64,000 bases of DNA from a virus. Of the stretch, positions 7,721 to 16,540 are shown piece after piece. Numbering within the stretch: position 1 is the first letter of the stretch; each line of letters begins with the position of its first letter. A program made the position numbers and the translations under genes. The stretch lies in IMG/VR virus record IMGVR_UViG_3300027754_000005, positions 1 through 64,000 of that record; one strand, given 5' to 3'. The notes beneath the pieces are model-generated. The model had not been told where the DNA came from. It was given only the letters and a program-made list of their open reading frames with translations, and made no database searches.

Positions 7721-10624
7721 TTATGCTCCTTGTGGGGGTGTTGGTTGGGGTGCTACTGCTTGTTGTTCTTGCATTTGAGCTATCTGTTGCTGATGAGCTT
7801 GATCTGCTTGCTGTAAACCTTGGACATGCTCTTGCTGAGATTGTTGTAATCCCATAGCATGCTCTTGGGCTGTTTGTTGTAATCCTTGGGCATGTTGCTC
7901 TTGGGCGCGTTGAGCTTCTAATTGATGCTGTACTTGTTGCGCTTGTTGCTCAAAAGATTGTTGTTGTACTGCCAAACCATGTTGACGAATGTCTGCGTTA
8001 GCAGCATTAATTGCTTCCATAGCAGAGGCATTTTGCTGGGCATCTAAGGCAACTTGCTGTTGGCTCATTTGTGCTTTGGCATTAATCATTGCAACACGCT
8101 CTTTAGCGGCATTATTGATGTTAGCCATTGCCACATTGGTTGCATTACGCTGATTGTCAATATTGGTTTGTGTAGAATACTTAACTTGTAATTCTTGAAC
8201 ATCTTGTTGCAACTCAGCCACTCGAATCTTAAAGTTTTCTTGGGCTTCTTGCAATTGTGCTTGTAATTTAGCTTGTGATTCTTGTGATTTACGCTGAGTT
8301 TCAGCCATCTGAGTTTTCATCAATACATTGGCAGTTGGGTCAGCTAAAGCTTGCATTTCAATCTGTTGTTGCTGTGCTTGTTGGGCTTTTTGGGCTAATT
8401 GCTGAATAACCGGCATAAATGACGCAAATTCTTGCTGGCTTTGTTGAGAAACAAGTTGTGCAGCAATTGCAAGAGCTTGTTGGCTTTCTTTATCCAATGT
8501 ACGCTCTTCATTTAACTTAAATGTGTCTTTTCCACCCGAGGCTTCTGCCACATAGTTGCGCATAGATTGCAAATAATGCAACGAAATATGTTGCTGGATG
8601 TGTTGCAAAAGATTAGAAATAAATGCGGGTCCAATAACGGGGCTTCCACCATAATTTGGGTCAACTGCAAAGATTAAATGGGTTCTAATGTGAGCCAAAT
8701 GATCTTGATCGGGAAAAGCAGCAGCCATTCTGCCCATAACCATGGAAACATTTTCCAAAGCGGGGTTAGATTCCACCACACCGTTGGGGCTTGGCAGAAT
8801 TTCTTGGATATTTGGTACTTTGAGCTGTTTAAGAATGCGTAAATGGGCTTCACGCATGTCATAAAGCTGTGGCGCACTGTTTGCAAGCTGTAAAATTGCT
8901 TGCGCTTGAGCCAAACGCTGAGTTTCTGAGAAAATATTAGGGTCAGAAACTGGTCTAATGTCATTATTGGTCGCAAAATCACGAATTTCGATCTCTTCAC
9001 CAGAGCCATTGTTCATTTCTTCCAAGTACCAATGGTTGATACGAGATAAAATGGCTAAAGACTTGGCTTGTGAACGATGTAAGCGAGCGTGAATGCTTGA
9101 AAACACCTTGGCACCTTGTTCAATCAGTGCTTGAGTAGTTCCAACGGGCGCATTGGCGTTAATGTCACCAATTTTTTCTTCAGAGGTGGTTACTACACCT
9201 TTGGCTGCGGCTGTTAACCAACCTAAAAGGCTGAATAAAACAGACGATGGTTGGTTAAATGGCAATGGCATTGCCAATTTACGCACATCATCAACACCTG
9301 GAGCGCCTTCAATTTCTACTACTTGGGTTGGCTCAATTCGGTCACTTTGACCGCCGATGCGACCACCTTTGAGTTTAAGCATTGTCTGGCTGTTATTAAT
9401 GTGTGCTGCATCCAGCAAAGCACGTAAAGAGCCAGTAAGGGCGGCAGCAAGACCACCAATAAGATGAGGAAGGCCAATAGCATAAGCACCCCTCCAAGGA
9501 ATGAACTTAAATTCAACATACCAGTCCAACTTCTCAAGTTTTTCATCGCCATATGCCCAGTTTCTGTAAAGTGCTAACACTTTAGAAGTTGAATCATCAA
9601 CTGTTAAAATGTATGGAGCACGCTTTCCTTCGGTTTCATTATCGTCATCTAAACGTAGAAAGCAAGTGATTTCATAAACTCGGCGCACACCATCCACATT
9701 CTTGGATGGTTTTGTAATACCTTCAATTTTGTCGTTGGCTTTTTTAGACTGGCTTTGTTGGTCTGTTTCTATGTCAGAAATATAATTGGTATCAATGTCA
9801 CGATAGATACCTTGATCTACTCGTTGCTTAAAGATATCTTCTGTAATATCTTGAATTTCAGTTACACGAGCAGAGGTGTAAAAATTGGTTGAGGCATAAG
9901 GCAACAAAATGTTGTCAATAGGCACCCATTCAGTAGTCGGACGCTTGAGCTCATAGTCATAACGCCATTTGAGATACTGTGATCCGCCTAGTGGCAGTTG
10001 AGTGAGCATTTGCTCCATCTCATCACGATACTCTGGGATTTGTTCGGTTAACTGCCAGTTGAGGAAGTTAACTTTTCGATCAGCTATTTCAGTACGCTCT
10101 TTGTTGTCGCCACCAAAAATTTGTGATTTTACAATGCCATCTGATGGCAATAGTTCACGAGAGGCTGACGCAGCAAAGTCAACGCAGGACTCTGCCATAA
10201 CAGGGTGAACGACTTTAGAGGCTCCATCAAAGGTTGCGCCTCCAGGCGCGTCCTTACCTAAACCGGTACGGCGTAATCCATCTTCATACTGCTTATCTCG
10301 TTCTTTACGAGCTTCACGATCTACTTCAATTAAGTCTAAAAATTCAAAAGAAAGGTCATCTAAAGTACTTTCATCAAATTCTTCTGCCAAGTTGGCATAA
10401 AATTCTGGATCTTTAAGAGGGCCTTCTGTAGGTGTTAAGTTGACAATAACAGAACCATCTTCTTGTTCAATGATATCTTCTTGGATATTCATCTCATCAT
10501 CAAGACCTAAAGCATCTGCGTAAGAATCAATCTCTTCATCACTCAACTCAATATCTTCTTTGGAATTATCCAAGGAAGATAGGTTGGCTCCTGTTTGAAT
10601 AGGAAGTTGTGGTGCTTGTGCCAT
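7721..10624 (-). CDS. Portal protein
   Basis: 967 residues. After an acidic N-terminus the body (residues ~100-650) has the features of podovirus-type portals: KERDKQYEDGLRRTG, DGASKVVHPVMAESCVDFAA, WVPIDNILLPYAS and a central LIGGLAAALTGSLRALLDAA segment. The portal ring is the DNA entry and exit channel that docks terminase and tail. The C-terminal ~280 residues are a long Gln/Ala-rich coiled coil (QQQQIEMQALADP, later QEHAMGLQQSQQEHVQGLQQ), giving an extended barrel. That makes it unusually long. The order terminase, 302-residue protein, portal fits a packaging cluster. Confidence 0.88.
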   Translation of the reverse strand: MAQAPQLPIQTGANLSSLDNSKEDIELSDEEIDSYADALGLDDEMNIQEDIIEQEDGSVIVNLTPTEGPLKDPEFYANLAEEFDESTLDDLSFEFLDLIEVDREARKERDKQYEDGLRRTGLGKDAPGGATFDGASKVVHPVMAESCVDFAASASRELLPSDGIVKSQIFGGDNKERTEIADRKVNFLNWQLTEQIPEYRDEMEQMLTQLPLGGSQYLKWRYDYELKRPTTEWVPIDNILLPYASTNFYTSARVTEIQDITEDIFKQRVDQGIYRDIDTNYISDIETDQQSQSKKANDKIEGITKPSKNVDGVRRVYEITCFLRLDDDNETEGKRAPYILTVDDSTSKVLALYRNWAYGDEKLEKLDWYVEFKFIPWRGAYAIGLPHLIGGLAAALTGSLRALLDAAHINNSQTMLKLKGGRIGGQSDRIEPTQVVEIEGAPGVDDVRKLAMPLPFNQPSSVLFSLLGWLTAAAKGVVTTSEEKIGDINANAPVGTTQALIEQGAKVFSSIHARLHRSQAKSLAILSRINHWYLEEMNNGSGEEIEIRDFATNNDIRPVSDPNIFSETQRLAQAQAILQLANSAPQLYDMREAHLRILKQLKVPNIQEILPSPNGVVESNPALENVSMVMGRMAAAFPDQDHLAHIRTHLIFAVDPNYGGSPVIGPAFISNLLQHIQQHISLHYLQSMRNYVAEASGGKDTFKLNEERTLDKESQQALAIAAQLVSQQSQQEFASFMPVIQQLAQKAQQAQQQQIEMQALADPTANVLMKTQMAETQRKSQESQAKLQAQLQEAQENFKIRVAELQQDVQELQVKYSTQTNIDNQRNATNVAMANINNAAKERVAMINAKAQMSQQQVALDAQQNASAMEAINAANADIRQHGLAVQQQSFEQQAQQVQHQLEAQRAQEQHAQGLQQTAQEHAMGLQQSQQEHVQGLQQADQAHQQQIAQMQEQQAVAPQPTPPQGA

Positions 10625-10627
10625 TAA

Positions 10628-11536
10628 TTATTTTCCAGAAATGTGTTTTTGAATTAGCATTTTGCTAATATCTTTAAATGGTTTTACTTTGCCACCTTTT
10701 TTAAAACCAGCAGCGTTGCCCATTATATCAACATTTGGCATTTGTGCGGGTTCTTGTGGTGCGTCTTTATCAATCACCGGAATCGGAGGAGGTGGGACTG
10801 GATTATGATACGCATCCCGAATAGTGTTTAAAAGTTCAGTATTTTTTGGATGGCTAACATAATCCATGTTTGCTTTCATACCAGCCAAATATTGTGGGCT
10901 GGTTTGTTTATCTTCACTAATGCCAGTGCCAAACCAATGGTTAAATGGGTCGCCACCTTTTAATTTTGCTTTTGCGTGGGCATCATAAATTGCTGGCCCA
11001 AATCCAGCGGCTGCAGGATCGTAACCTTCTTTTACTAGGTTACGATAAATCTCTAAAGACTTTGGATCTCGGTAGTTAAACTGGTTATATCCAAGATTGG
11101 TTCTACCTTCTTTAAACACCATAGCAGCTAACTGTTCTGGTGAGAATTGTGGCACGCCATGTTTTTCACCAGCACGCATAACACTGATCCAATTTTTTAA
11201 TGCGTTAGAGTCAATTTCACTAGGAAGTGTTTCCAAACCTTCTTTTGTGGTGTGTTTTGGAATTGTCCCACGGCGGTGGTACTTTACAGGCGCTGAATCT
11301 TGAAAATAGAAAAACTCAGGTTGTCCATGATACATTGGCATCTGAACATCTGAGGGTAGATCTTTTGGTGTTACCGATGGAGCTCTTCCCATTGCCAAAC
11401 CAGCAGATGGTGCTGCCGCTGCTAATGCCGCTTGCATCTGTGCTTGAGATGGAGTTTTGCCACCAGCTTGCATATGAGGAATGCCAGCTTGCTCAAGAAT
11501 CATTTGATTGGGAGTTTTAATAAGGGAGAGCGTCAT
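10628..11536 (-). CDS. Putative virion-associated protein, possibly lysozyme-like
   Basis: 302 residues. Residues 1-55 are Ala/Gln rich. The central part (ISVMRAGEKHGVPQFSPEQLAAMVFKEGRTNLGYNQFNY) has a helix-Glu-Gly arrangement reminiscent of lytic transglycosylase/lysozyme folds, but I cannot confirm a catalytic set. The C-terminus is a glycine-lysine segment (AAGFKKGGKVKPF) seen in several virion proteins of this phage. It lies directly upstream of portal (3 bp), headed by promoter copy C, with its ATG 8 nt from the element. Confidence 0.55.
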   Translation of the reverse strand: MTLSLIKTPNQMILEQAGIPHMQAGGKTPSQAQMQAALAAAAPSAGLAMGRAPSVTPKDLPSDVQMPMYHGQPEFFYFQDSAPVKYHRRGTIPKHTTKEGLETLPSEIDSNALKNWISVMRAGEKHGVPQFSPEQLAAMVFKEGRTNLGYNQFNYRDPKSLEIYRNLVKEGYDPAAAGFGPAIYDAHAKAKLKGGDPFNHWFGTGISEDKQTSPQYLAGMKANMDYVSHPKNTELLNTIRDAYHNPVPPPPIPVIDKDAPQEPAQMPNVDIMGNAAGFKKGGKVKPFKDISKMLIQKHISGK

Positions 11537-11544
11537 ATCTATAA

Positions 11545-11577
11545 CTACTTATGCAAAATAGCTTGTATGTTCGCCCT
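11545..11577 (-). promoter_or_regulatory. Phage promoter-like element, copy C
   Basis: The minus strand reads AGGGCG (11572-11577), 14 nt, then TTTGCATAAGTAG (11545-11557). The -35-like hexamer overlaps the terminase stop codon. The start codon of the next gene (11536) lies 8 nt beyond the element. Confidence 0.75.
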
Positions 11578-13018
11578 AAACTGCATAGGGGTTATAACGT
11601 TTCTTATTTCGGTCGTCGGCGTAGTCCATATCTCGAGTTGGAAGCAAATCAAGCTGAATCCATCCAGAATCACGCAGGACACGCAATGCTTGGGACAAAA
11701 CGTCCACATAGTCATCGTGCCCGCCAGACTCTGGAAACGAACACACCTGCCGTATAAAGCGTTTTGCCCATGGTGCTACCTCGCCGGGTTTGTCGGGATC
11801 TTCTGGGATGTAGACTTTACCTTTAGCAATTAGCGGTGCAACAATGTTGATACGCTGGACTTTGTCAGCACGCCCTGGGTTATAACCTCGCACAGGAACG
11901 CCAGATCCTTGAAGTTCTTGAATCAGTGAGATACCAGCCGATTTGTCTTCCATGAGGATGAGGTCGGCTTTCCTACCTTTGGCAAACTCATTGTCCGAAC
12001 CATACACCACTTCTTTAAAATCGTTGATCACTTTACGGCGTAGCTCTGGATAACCTAAGTGCTGATCCCATGCATCTAAAAGAATGATTGCCGTGCCAAT
12101 GTCTACCGACTCAAAGATACCGAACACACCGCACGCTGTTGGGTCGTTGGCGGTTTTTTCTGAGGTAGCGGGGTCGTAGCTGGCAATCACATACTCAAGT
12201 ACTGGAGACGGCTTTTTGGCTGGCCATGTTTTAAACCAGCGCCGTTTGACAATACCCGCATCTTCTGGATCCAGAATAGCGCCATAGATCTCTTGCTTAC
12301 CAAGGTCGGTGCCTTCATAGGTTTCAAGCGCTTTAAAGAACGATGACGATAGGTTAGCTCGGTTTTCATAGGAGCTGGCGTTGACCACAAACACATCGCC
12401 ACCAATTTTGCCTTCGTTCAAATCCACGATCAGTTCTCTGGGCTTGGGTGTCGTGGTGATGATCTGCTGAACTCGAGCAATCCGAGGGTCACGCAGACGC
12501 ATGGTGAACTGCGCTTGATCCCATGCGTCGTCCAGATAGTCGAACGCGGCTAACTCGTCATACCAGCCACCATGGAACTGCTTACCACGATAACGCTCTG
12601 GTTCGGAAGCTGGGATGCCTTGGATAATCGAGCCATTCTTAAGCGTAATCTCAAACAACGATTTGTTGTAGGTCTCAATCAATTCTGGCGGGATGATGTT
12701 TAAAAGACCAGAGTCACCTTCAAAGCAGGTTGCCCTAATGTCGTTGGAGGTTGGTGCTGTGACCAACCAACGTGTGCCACTGAACTGGGCTGCACGTTGT
12801 CCAATCCAATTTGAGGCGGTGTAGGTCTTACCAGCGCCCCGCCCCGCCAACATGAGCATAATGTCATACTCGCCGTCCTCGGGCTCACGCTGATGCTTAA
12901 GCGCTTGTACTTCCCAACGGATCTGCCAGAGCGCAAGAGCTAGTTGATCTTTTGGCCAGTGTTGTCGTTTTGCTGCAAAGCTGGCAAGCAGCTTTTCTTG
13001 AATTGCGTTTAATGCCAT
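11576..13018 (-). CDS. terL: Terminase large subunit
   Basis: 480 residues, full length. It has an N-terminal packaging ATPase: Walker A in MLAGRGAGKT (about residues 57-66), an adaptor/Walker B-like GGWYDELAAFD near 150 and TTTPKPRE near 190. The C-terminal RNase H-like nuclease shows three acidic sites: ASYDPATSE, LILMEDKSAG and SGGHDDYVD. It cuts concatemers and drives DNA into the head through the portal. ATG 13016-13018 overlaps the end of the intein-like gene (ATGGCATTAA). The catalytic sites are uninterrupted, so it should be active. The small subunit lies far away at 34230, on the other strand. Confidence 0.93.
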   Translation of the reverse strand: MALNAIQEKLLASFAAKRQHWPKDQLALALWQIRWEVQALKHQREPEDGEYDIMLMLAGRGAGKTYTASNWIGQRAAQFSGTRWLVTAPTSNDIRATCFEGDSGLLNIIPPELIETYNKSLFEITLKNGSIIQGIPASEPERYRGKQFHGGWYDELAAFDYLDDAWDQAQFTMRLRDPRIARVQQIITTTPKPRELIVDLNEGKIGGDVFVVNASSYENRANLSSSFFKALETYEGTDLGKQEIYGAILDPEDAGIVKRRWFKTWPAKKPSPVLEYVIASYDPATSEKTANDPTACGVFGIFESVDIGTAIILLDAWDQHLGYPELRRKVINDFKEVVYGSDNEFAKGRKADLILMEDKSAGISLIQELQGSGVPVRGYNPGRADKVQRINIVAPLIAKGKVYIPEDPDKPGEVAPWAKRFIRQVCSFPESGGHDDYVDVLSQALRVLRDSGWIQLDLLPTRDMDYADDRNKKRYNPYAV

Positions 13019-13986
13019 ATTGGTAGAAATCCCTGACCGACCACAAACGGCGCATCTGTTTCGATGTGTACTGTGGGCGCGGGATCTATTCTCTCCACTT
13101 TAGTTATCATGCGGCGCTTATGACCCTTGATACCCTTTTTGGTTTGTTGCTTGGGGTGCAACTGGATATCGGTCTTAAACGTAAATTGGTGCGTGAGCGA
13201 TGAGCGGTTATCAAACACATAGCTCTTCATTCCCAGCGATTCACAGATCGATTGCAGAGTGATCAGAAACCGCAGGTCACGGGAGAAGACAAGAAACCGA
13301 TCTAGTCGTGCATTGTAGCTCCCTGGTTTCATCGCAACAATTCCCTTGAGAAACTCAATCCGCTGTTCGATACTGCCGAAAGTGTATTCGATTGGCAGTG
13401 TGGTTGGAATGCTGGAATAGCGGGTTAGAAATGAGACGCCAATGGATTGCTTAAATGTAAGGGTGTTTCCTTTTCGATCGGTGTGCCACCCCAAAGCGCG
13501 GATCTTCTTTTGCACTGGGTCAACCCAGTCTGGATCAAAGGTAAAGACCACCTTGCCTTTTTGTTTGGCTGCCCACAATCCCACAATGAATGGTGGCACA
13601 GGATGATCCTCATAGGGAAAATGTATTGGATCGGTGTTTTCAATCGAGAACACATTCCAGCCTCGTTTGTCCCTCAGTCCCTTTTCAAGCAAGTCGTCTG
13701 GTGTGTAATAGCGCTGGATGTAGTGGCGTTTGTATTTACCTTGATGCCGAGATTCTCTCTGGCGGTTTCTAGTGGTGAAGGCTGGAAACCGAGTGTGTTG
13801 GTCGACTTCCAGATAAACTCCATCTTTTAACTGCACATCAAACATCTGGGTTGGGGTGTAGTGCTGAATGGTTTTAATCGGTAGTGGATAGCCATCCCAC
13901 GAAAAGACATAATCTTTTGTAGTTAACTGACCCGCCAGTTTCCAGCCTCCCAATACGGGGACTGGGGTGTTACTTGCTATGCCCAA
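13009..13986 (-). CDS. Free-standing intein-like (Hint plus LAGLIDADG-type) protein, apparently inactivated
   Basis: 325 residues from a TTG start (13984-13986); no ATG is available and a stop lies six codons upstream. Residues 4-60 match the start of Hint/intein domains (NTPVPVLGGWKLAGQL, VFSWDGYPLPIKTI), with DQHTRFPAF as block B. The C-terminus (TKVERIDPAPTVHIETD, FVVGQGFLPIWH) matches intein blocks F and G but stops at His, lacking the Asn and following Cys/Ser/Thr needed to splice. Between them are two LAGLIDADG-like helices (PPFIVGLWAAKQKG and RIEFLKGIVAMKPGSY) where the usual catalytic Asp/Glu are absent. Terminase inteins with this layout are known. Here it is a separate gene overlapping terL by 10 bp. 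I infer loss of splicing and probably of nuclease activity. Confidence 0.75.
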   Translation of the reverse strand: MGIASNTPVPVLGGWKLAGQLTTKDYVFSWDGYPLPIKTIQHYTPTQMFDVQLKDGVYLEVDQHTRFPAFTTRNRQRESRHQGKYKRHYIQRYYTPDDLLEKGLRDKRGWNVFSIENTDPIHFPYEDHPVPPFIVGLWAAKQKGKVVFTFDPDWVDPVQKKIRALGWHTDRKGNTLTFKQSIGVSFLTRYSSIPTTLPIEYTFGSIEQRIEFLKGIVAMKPGSYNARLDRFLVFSRDLRFLITLQSICESLGMKSYVFDNRSSLTHQFTFKTDIQLHPKQQTKKGIKGHKRRMITKVERIDPAPTVHIETDAPFVVGQGFLPIWH

Positions 13987-14260
13987 TGGTATTCTCTTTG
14001 ATTACCCAATTATCTAACCACTGGTTCATAGGTGAGCGGATTCTGTTTTGAATCGTGATGGGTAGCTTTCTCACATCAACAAATTCATTCACACTTAATC
14101 GAAACTTTAAATAATCAAGGGTGCTTTTATCAAAGATACTTGCTGGCACATCAACTGAATCAAAGAAGTCTTTAGAACACAGTAGTACCCTCATGCCTCC
14201 AATCTCCTTGTTGGGCTTTTCAAGGATGCCCTTGATTTGGTAAACATATAACTTAGACAT
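13970..14260 (-). CDS. Small protein of unknown function in terminase unit
   Basis: 96 residues from ATG 14258-14260 (MSKLYVYQIKGILEKP...). I chose this start because ATGTCTAA overlaps the stop of the upstream gene. The longer frame adds a Cys-rich stretch that merely mirrors that gene. The protein is mixed alpha/beta with one Cys and unrecognised. Its 3' end overlaps the TTG start of the intein-like gene by 17 bp, so the three genes are tightly coupled. Confidence 0.6.
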   Translation of the reverse strand: MSKLYVYQIKGILEKPNKEIGGMRVLLCSKDFFDSVDVPASIFDKSTLDYLKFRLSVNEFVDVRKLPITIQNRIRSPMNQWLDNWVIKENTIGHSK

Positions 14261-14489
14261 GAGCTGGCACCATTTTGAACACCCGAGGCAGCTTCCCAGC
14301 TTGCCGTCGTTTTTTACATTTCGCTGCCTTGTCTCGCTCAAGTGCTCGTTGGAACGCTTCTAGACTGAGCCAGCGTTCGCCACGAAAACCATTGGCAAGC
14401 ACATCAGTGCGGTAGTTGTAAAACACCATTCCCTCGTAAACGTCGCCGAGCTTGAATGGTTGTTTTGTTTTGGGATTAAGTCTCTTCAT
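14253..14489 (-). CDS. Small basic protein at head of terminase unit
   Basis: 78 residues from ATG 14487-14489 (MKRLNPKTKQPFKLGDVYEG...). The upstream in-frame extension would run through promoter copy D, so I reject it. The N-terminal half suggests a small beta-barrel (FKLGDVYEGMVFYNYRTD) and the C-terminal half is Lys/Arg rich (RDKAAKCKKRRQAGKLPR), consistent with nucleic-acid binding. Function unknown. The start codon is 4 nt from the promoter element, suggesting a leaderless message. Confidence 0.6.
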   Translation of the reverse strand: MKRLNPKTKQPFKLGDVYEGMVFYNYRTDVLANGFRGERWLSLEAFQRALERDKAAKCKKRRQAGKLPRVFKMVPAHV

Positions 14490-14493
14490 ACAT

Positions 14494-14526
14494 CTACTTA
14501 TGCAAACTCTATACACATGCCGCCCT
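14494..14526 (-). promoter_or_regulatory. Phage promoter-like element, copy D
   Basis: The minus strand reads AGGGCG (14521-14526), 14 nt, then TTTGCATAAGTAG (14494-14506). It is the only copy heading the terminase unit and marks the left border of the strand-switch region. Confidence 0.75.
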
Positions 14527-14604
14527 ACTGTTGCGTTCATCCTAGTTCTATACACTCCCTGTCTCCAGTAAGTCTTTGATTCCAAAGTAGATTCCGCTTT
14601 GAAA

Positions 14605-14745
14605 GACAGGGTATCCATAGAAGACAGGGTCAAAACGCATATTAGGTGTACCTATTTATTTTATTTTTTTAAATTAAAAATAAAAAATAAAGAAATACTA
14701 TGGATACTATGGATACCCTGTCTTTTAAAACAAAAAAGCTATACG
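14605..14745. repeat. AT-rich module flanked by GGATACCCTGTC-type repeats, left copy
   Basis: It contains CCATAGAAGACAGGGT, then AGGTGTACCTA, an A/T tract of about 50 bp, then TACTATGGATACCCTGTCTT. The same components recur in opposite orientation at 24,855-25,025, next to the primase-helicase gene. Confidence 0.6.
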
Positions 14746-15033
14746 GATCAAAAGGTTATAGGAGACAGGGAGTGTATAGAACTAGACAGGGAAGACAGGG
14801 AGTGTATAGAACTCAATGTTGCTTTGAGCCTAGTTCTATACAAGTCTTCTAATAATTTACAAAAAAAAATAAAAAATTACAGAGAAAATTCAACAAGCTT
14901 GCTTTTGGTTGGAGCCTCCCGCGCCCAAGCCGCAGGGAGTCGTAAAAGGTGGTGTGGCGTCAAAACAACACCGCCCAGCCATATTGCAAGGAAACAACCT
15001 GACAATCTGACAACTATGGTGCGGTGCAACATA

Positions 15034-15160
15034 TTGCAACGCAACAATCTGCTACTAGGGTTTACCCCAGGTTGAAGTGAGTGCTTACTTACTTGCTGCA
15101 ACGCAACAATCTGCCAGTCTTCTATATTGTTGCAATGCAACATATTGCAACGCAACAATT
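15034..15160. repeat. TTGCAACGCAACAAT iteron-like repeats
   Basis: Copies begin near 15,034, 15,096 and 15,145, with partial ones at 14,983 and 15,263. The core TTGC-aac-GCAA is an inverted repeat. They are clustered only here, which suggests protein-binding iterons. Confidence 0.55.
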
Positions 15161-15389
15161 AGTCACGCTGATAATGTTAGTAGTTACTAACTTGTCAGGT
15201 TGTCATGCGTGCGTGAGAGCGTGCTAGAGAGTCGGCACAATTTACCAACAATCCGACAATGATGCAATGCAACAATATGGCCTTAGGGTAAACACCTATT
15301 GACAAGGTAATAGTGTTGTATTCCGGCAACTAAGGGTAAACACCTATTGTTTTGCTGCCAGTTTTAATATATTTTGGGGACCAGATCCC

Positions 15390-15459
15390 AGGGTAAACCC
15401 TAACGATCAGAACGCACGCTATGCCATTATCACAACCCTCCTAATACACTTATTCCAAG
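15390..15459. repeat. 70-bp direct repeat, copy 1
   Basis: It matches 16,670-16,739 at 67 of 70 positions. It begins with AGGGTAAACCCTAACGATCA and ends ACACTTATTCCAAG. Both copies flank the Gp88 gene block and lie outside genes. Confidence 0.85.
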
Positions 15460-15640
15460 CAATATTAAAACCGCTATAAACCCTCTTAAAACCCTTTTAA
15501 ATTGATTTGCCTATTTTTTAAGCAATGCATTTATACATTCCGCTGCTAGGGTAAACACCTATATAGATATTGTTGCAAGTGTTTAAAATATATAGTATTA
15601 GGTAAGCAATATCCTAATTAACTAAACTACTGGAGGATGT

Positions 15641-15844
15641 ATGTATTTTGATAGATTTGATATAGCGGAGGCATATTACCTAGCATTTACCCATTGCCAT
15701 AATGGGCAATATTCTAGGGAATATGCAAGATTATGCAAAATGCAACAATATTTTAAACCTAGCATTCTATTAGATTGTGAGTCATTAACAGAAAATGGCA
15801 AGGCAATTTATGACAATGTATGCTCTAAACTATTAGGAAAATAA
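15641..15844 (+). CDS. Small early protein of unknown function
   Basis: 67 residues (MYFDRFDIAEAYYLAFTHCHNGQYSREYARL...), with a GGAGG Shine-Dalgarno 6 nt upstream of ATG 15641. It is helical and aromatic-rich, with Cys at three sites. It is the first gene after the strand switch and lies 3 bp before the Gp88-family gene. An AGGGTAAACACCTAT motif lies about 80 bp upstream. Family not recognised. Confidence 0.65.
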   Translation: MYFDRFDIAEAYYLAFTHCHNGQYSREYARLCKMQQYFKPSILLDCESLTENGKAIYDNVCSKLLGK

Positions 15845-15847
15845 ACC

Positions 15848-16495
15848 ATGCAACAAAAACAATTAATTAAAACCATTAAGCAAGCAATGGAAATTATCGG
15901 AGGGTTATCTGCTCCTAGTAAAATGCCATGCTCTAGCTATTCTATTTCCGCTAAGCGTTGCAATACTGGATCAAAGCTTGCAAAAATAGAGGGTACAGTT
16001 TGCCATAACTGTTATGCATTAAAGGGCAATTATATCCGCTATGCAAAAACTATAGATATCGCTCATGAGCGGAGATATCAAGCTTTATCTAATCCACAAT
16101 GGATTGATGCAATGTCTTTTATTATTAATAAGCAAGCAATGCAATATTTTAGATGGCATGATAGCGGAGATATTCAGTCATTCCAGCATCTATTAAATAT
16201 TGTGAGCGTTGCAGACAATTGCCCTAATACTCAATTTTGGATACCAACAAAGGAAAGTAACCTAGTAAAGCAATATTTAGATACTTTTGGATCATTCCCT
16301 AATAATTTGATTGTGAGAGTATCCGCTACTAAACGAGATAGTAATCCGCCAAAATTTGAGCATACATCTACAGTACATCTAGCTAATAATTCAATTGGCA
16401 CAGAATGCCCTAGTTATAAGCAAGCTGGAAAATGCTTAGATTGTCGCAATTGTTGGGATAAATCAATCCCTAATGTATCTTATAAATACCATTAG
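15848..16495 (+). CDS. Gp88-family Cys-rich protein
   Basis: 215 residues. The N-terminal KMPCSSYSISAKRCNTGSKL...GTVCHNCYALKGNYIRY, the central YFRWHDSGDIQSFQHL and the C-terminal TECPSYKQAGKCLDCRNCWD match the phage 'gene product 88' family as I know it. The Cys clusters at both ends suggest a metal or iron-sulphur site. No biochemical function is established to my knowledge. It is followed by a strong terminator, so with the 67-residue gene it forms a two-gene early unit. Confidence 0.75.
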   Translation: MQQKQLIKTIKQAMEIIGGLSAPSKMPCSSYSISAKRCNTGSKLAKIEGTVCHNCYALKGNYIRYAKTIDIAHERRYQALSNPQWIDAMSFIINKQAMQYFRWHDSGDIQSFQHLLNIVSVADNCPNTQFWIPTKESNLVKQYLDTFGSFPNNLIVRVSATKRDSNPPKFEHTSTVHLANNSIGTECPSYKQAGKCLDCRNCWDKSIPNVSYKYH

Positions 16496-16515
16496 ATCAA
16501 TTCACTATCACAACA

Positions 16516-16540
16516 ACCCGCCACTAGGCGGGTTTTTTTT
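16516..16540 (+). terminator. Rho-independent terminator after the Gp88 gene
   Basis: AACCCGCC-ACTA-GGCGGGTT followed by a run of eight T. It starts 20 bp after the stop codon at 16495. Confidence 0.9.

Larger units (their letters stand above)
14527..15640. other. Non-coding strand-switch region, candidate replication origin
   Basis: About 1.1 kb with no convincing gene between divergent units. It holds repeats of GTGTATAGAACT and GACAGGG (14,540-14,835), an A/T tract (about 14,655-14,695), direct repeats of TTGCAACGCAACAAT (15,034-15,160, with relatives at 14,983 and 15,263), and five copies of the AGGGTAAAC motif. The ORFs at 14599-15075 (+) and 14877-15158 (-) follow the repeats and look spurious. 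Repeat clusters plus an AT-rich tract at a divergent strand switch are typical of origins and control regions. Origin function is inferred. Confidence 0.55.

Noticed and set aside
14599-15158. ORFs on both strands in the strand-switch region
   Set aside because: Composed of the GACAGGG and TTGCAACGC repeats, no good ribosome-binding site, no protein-like composition.
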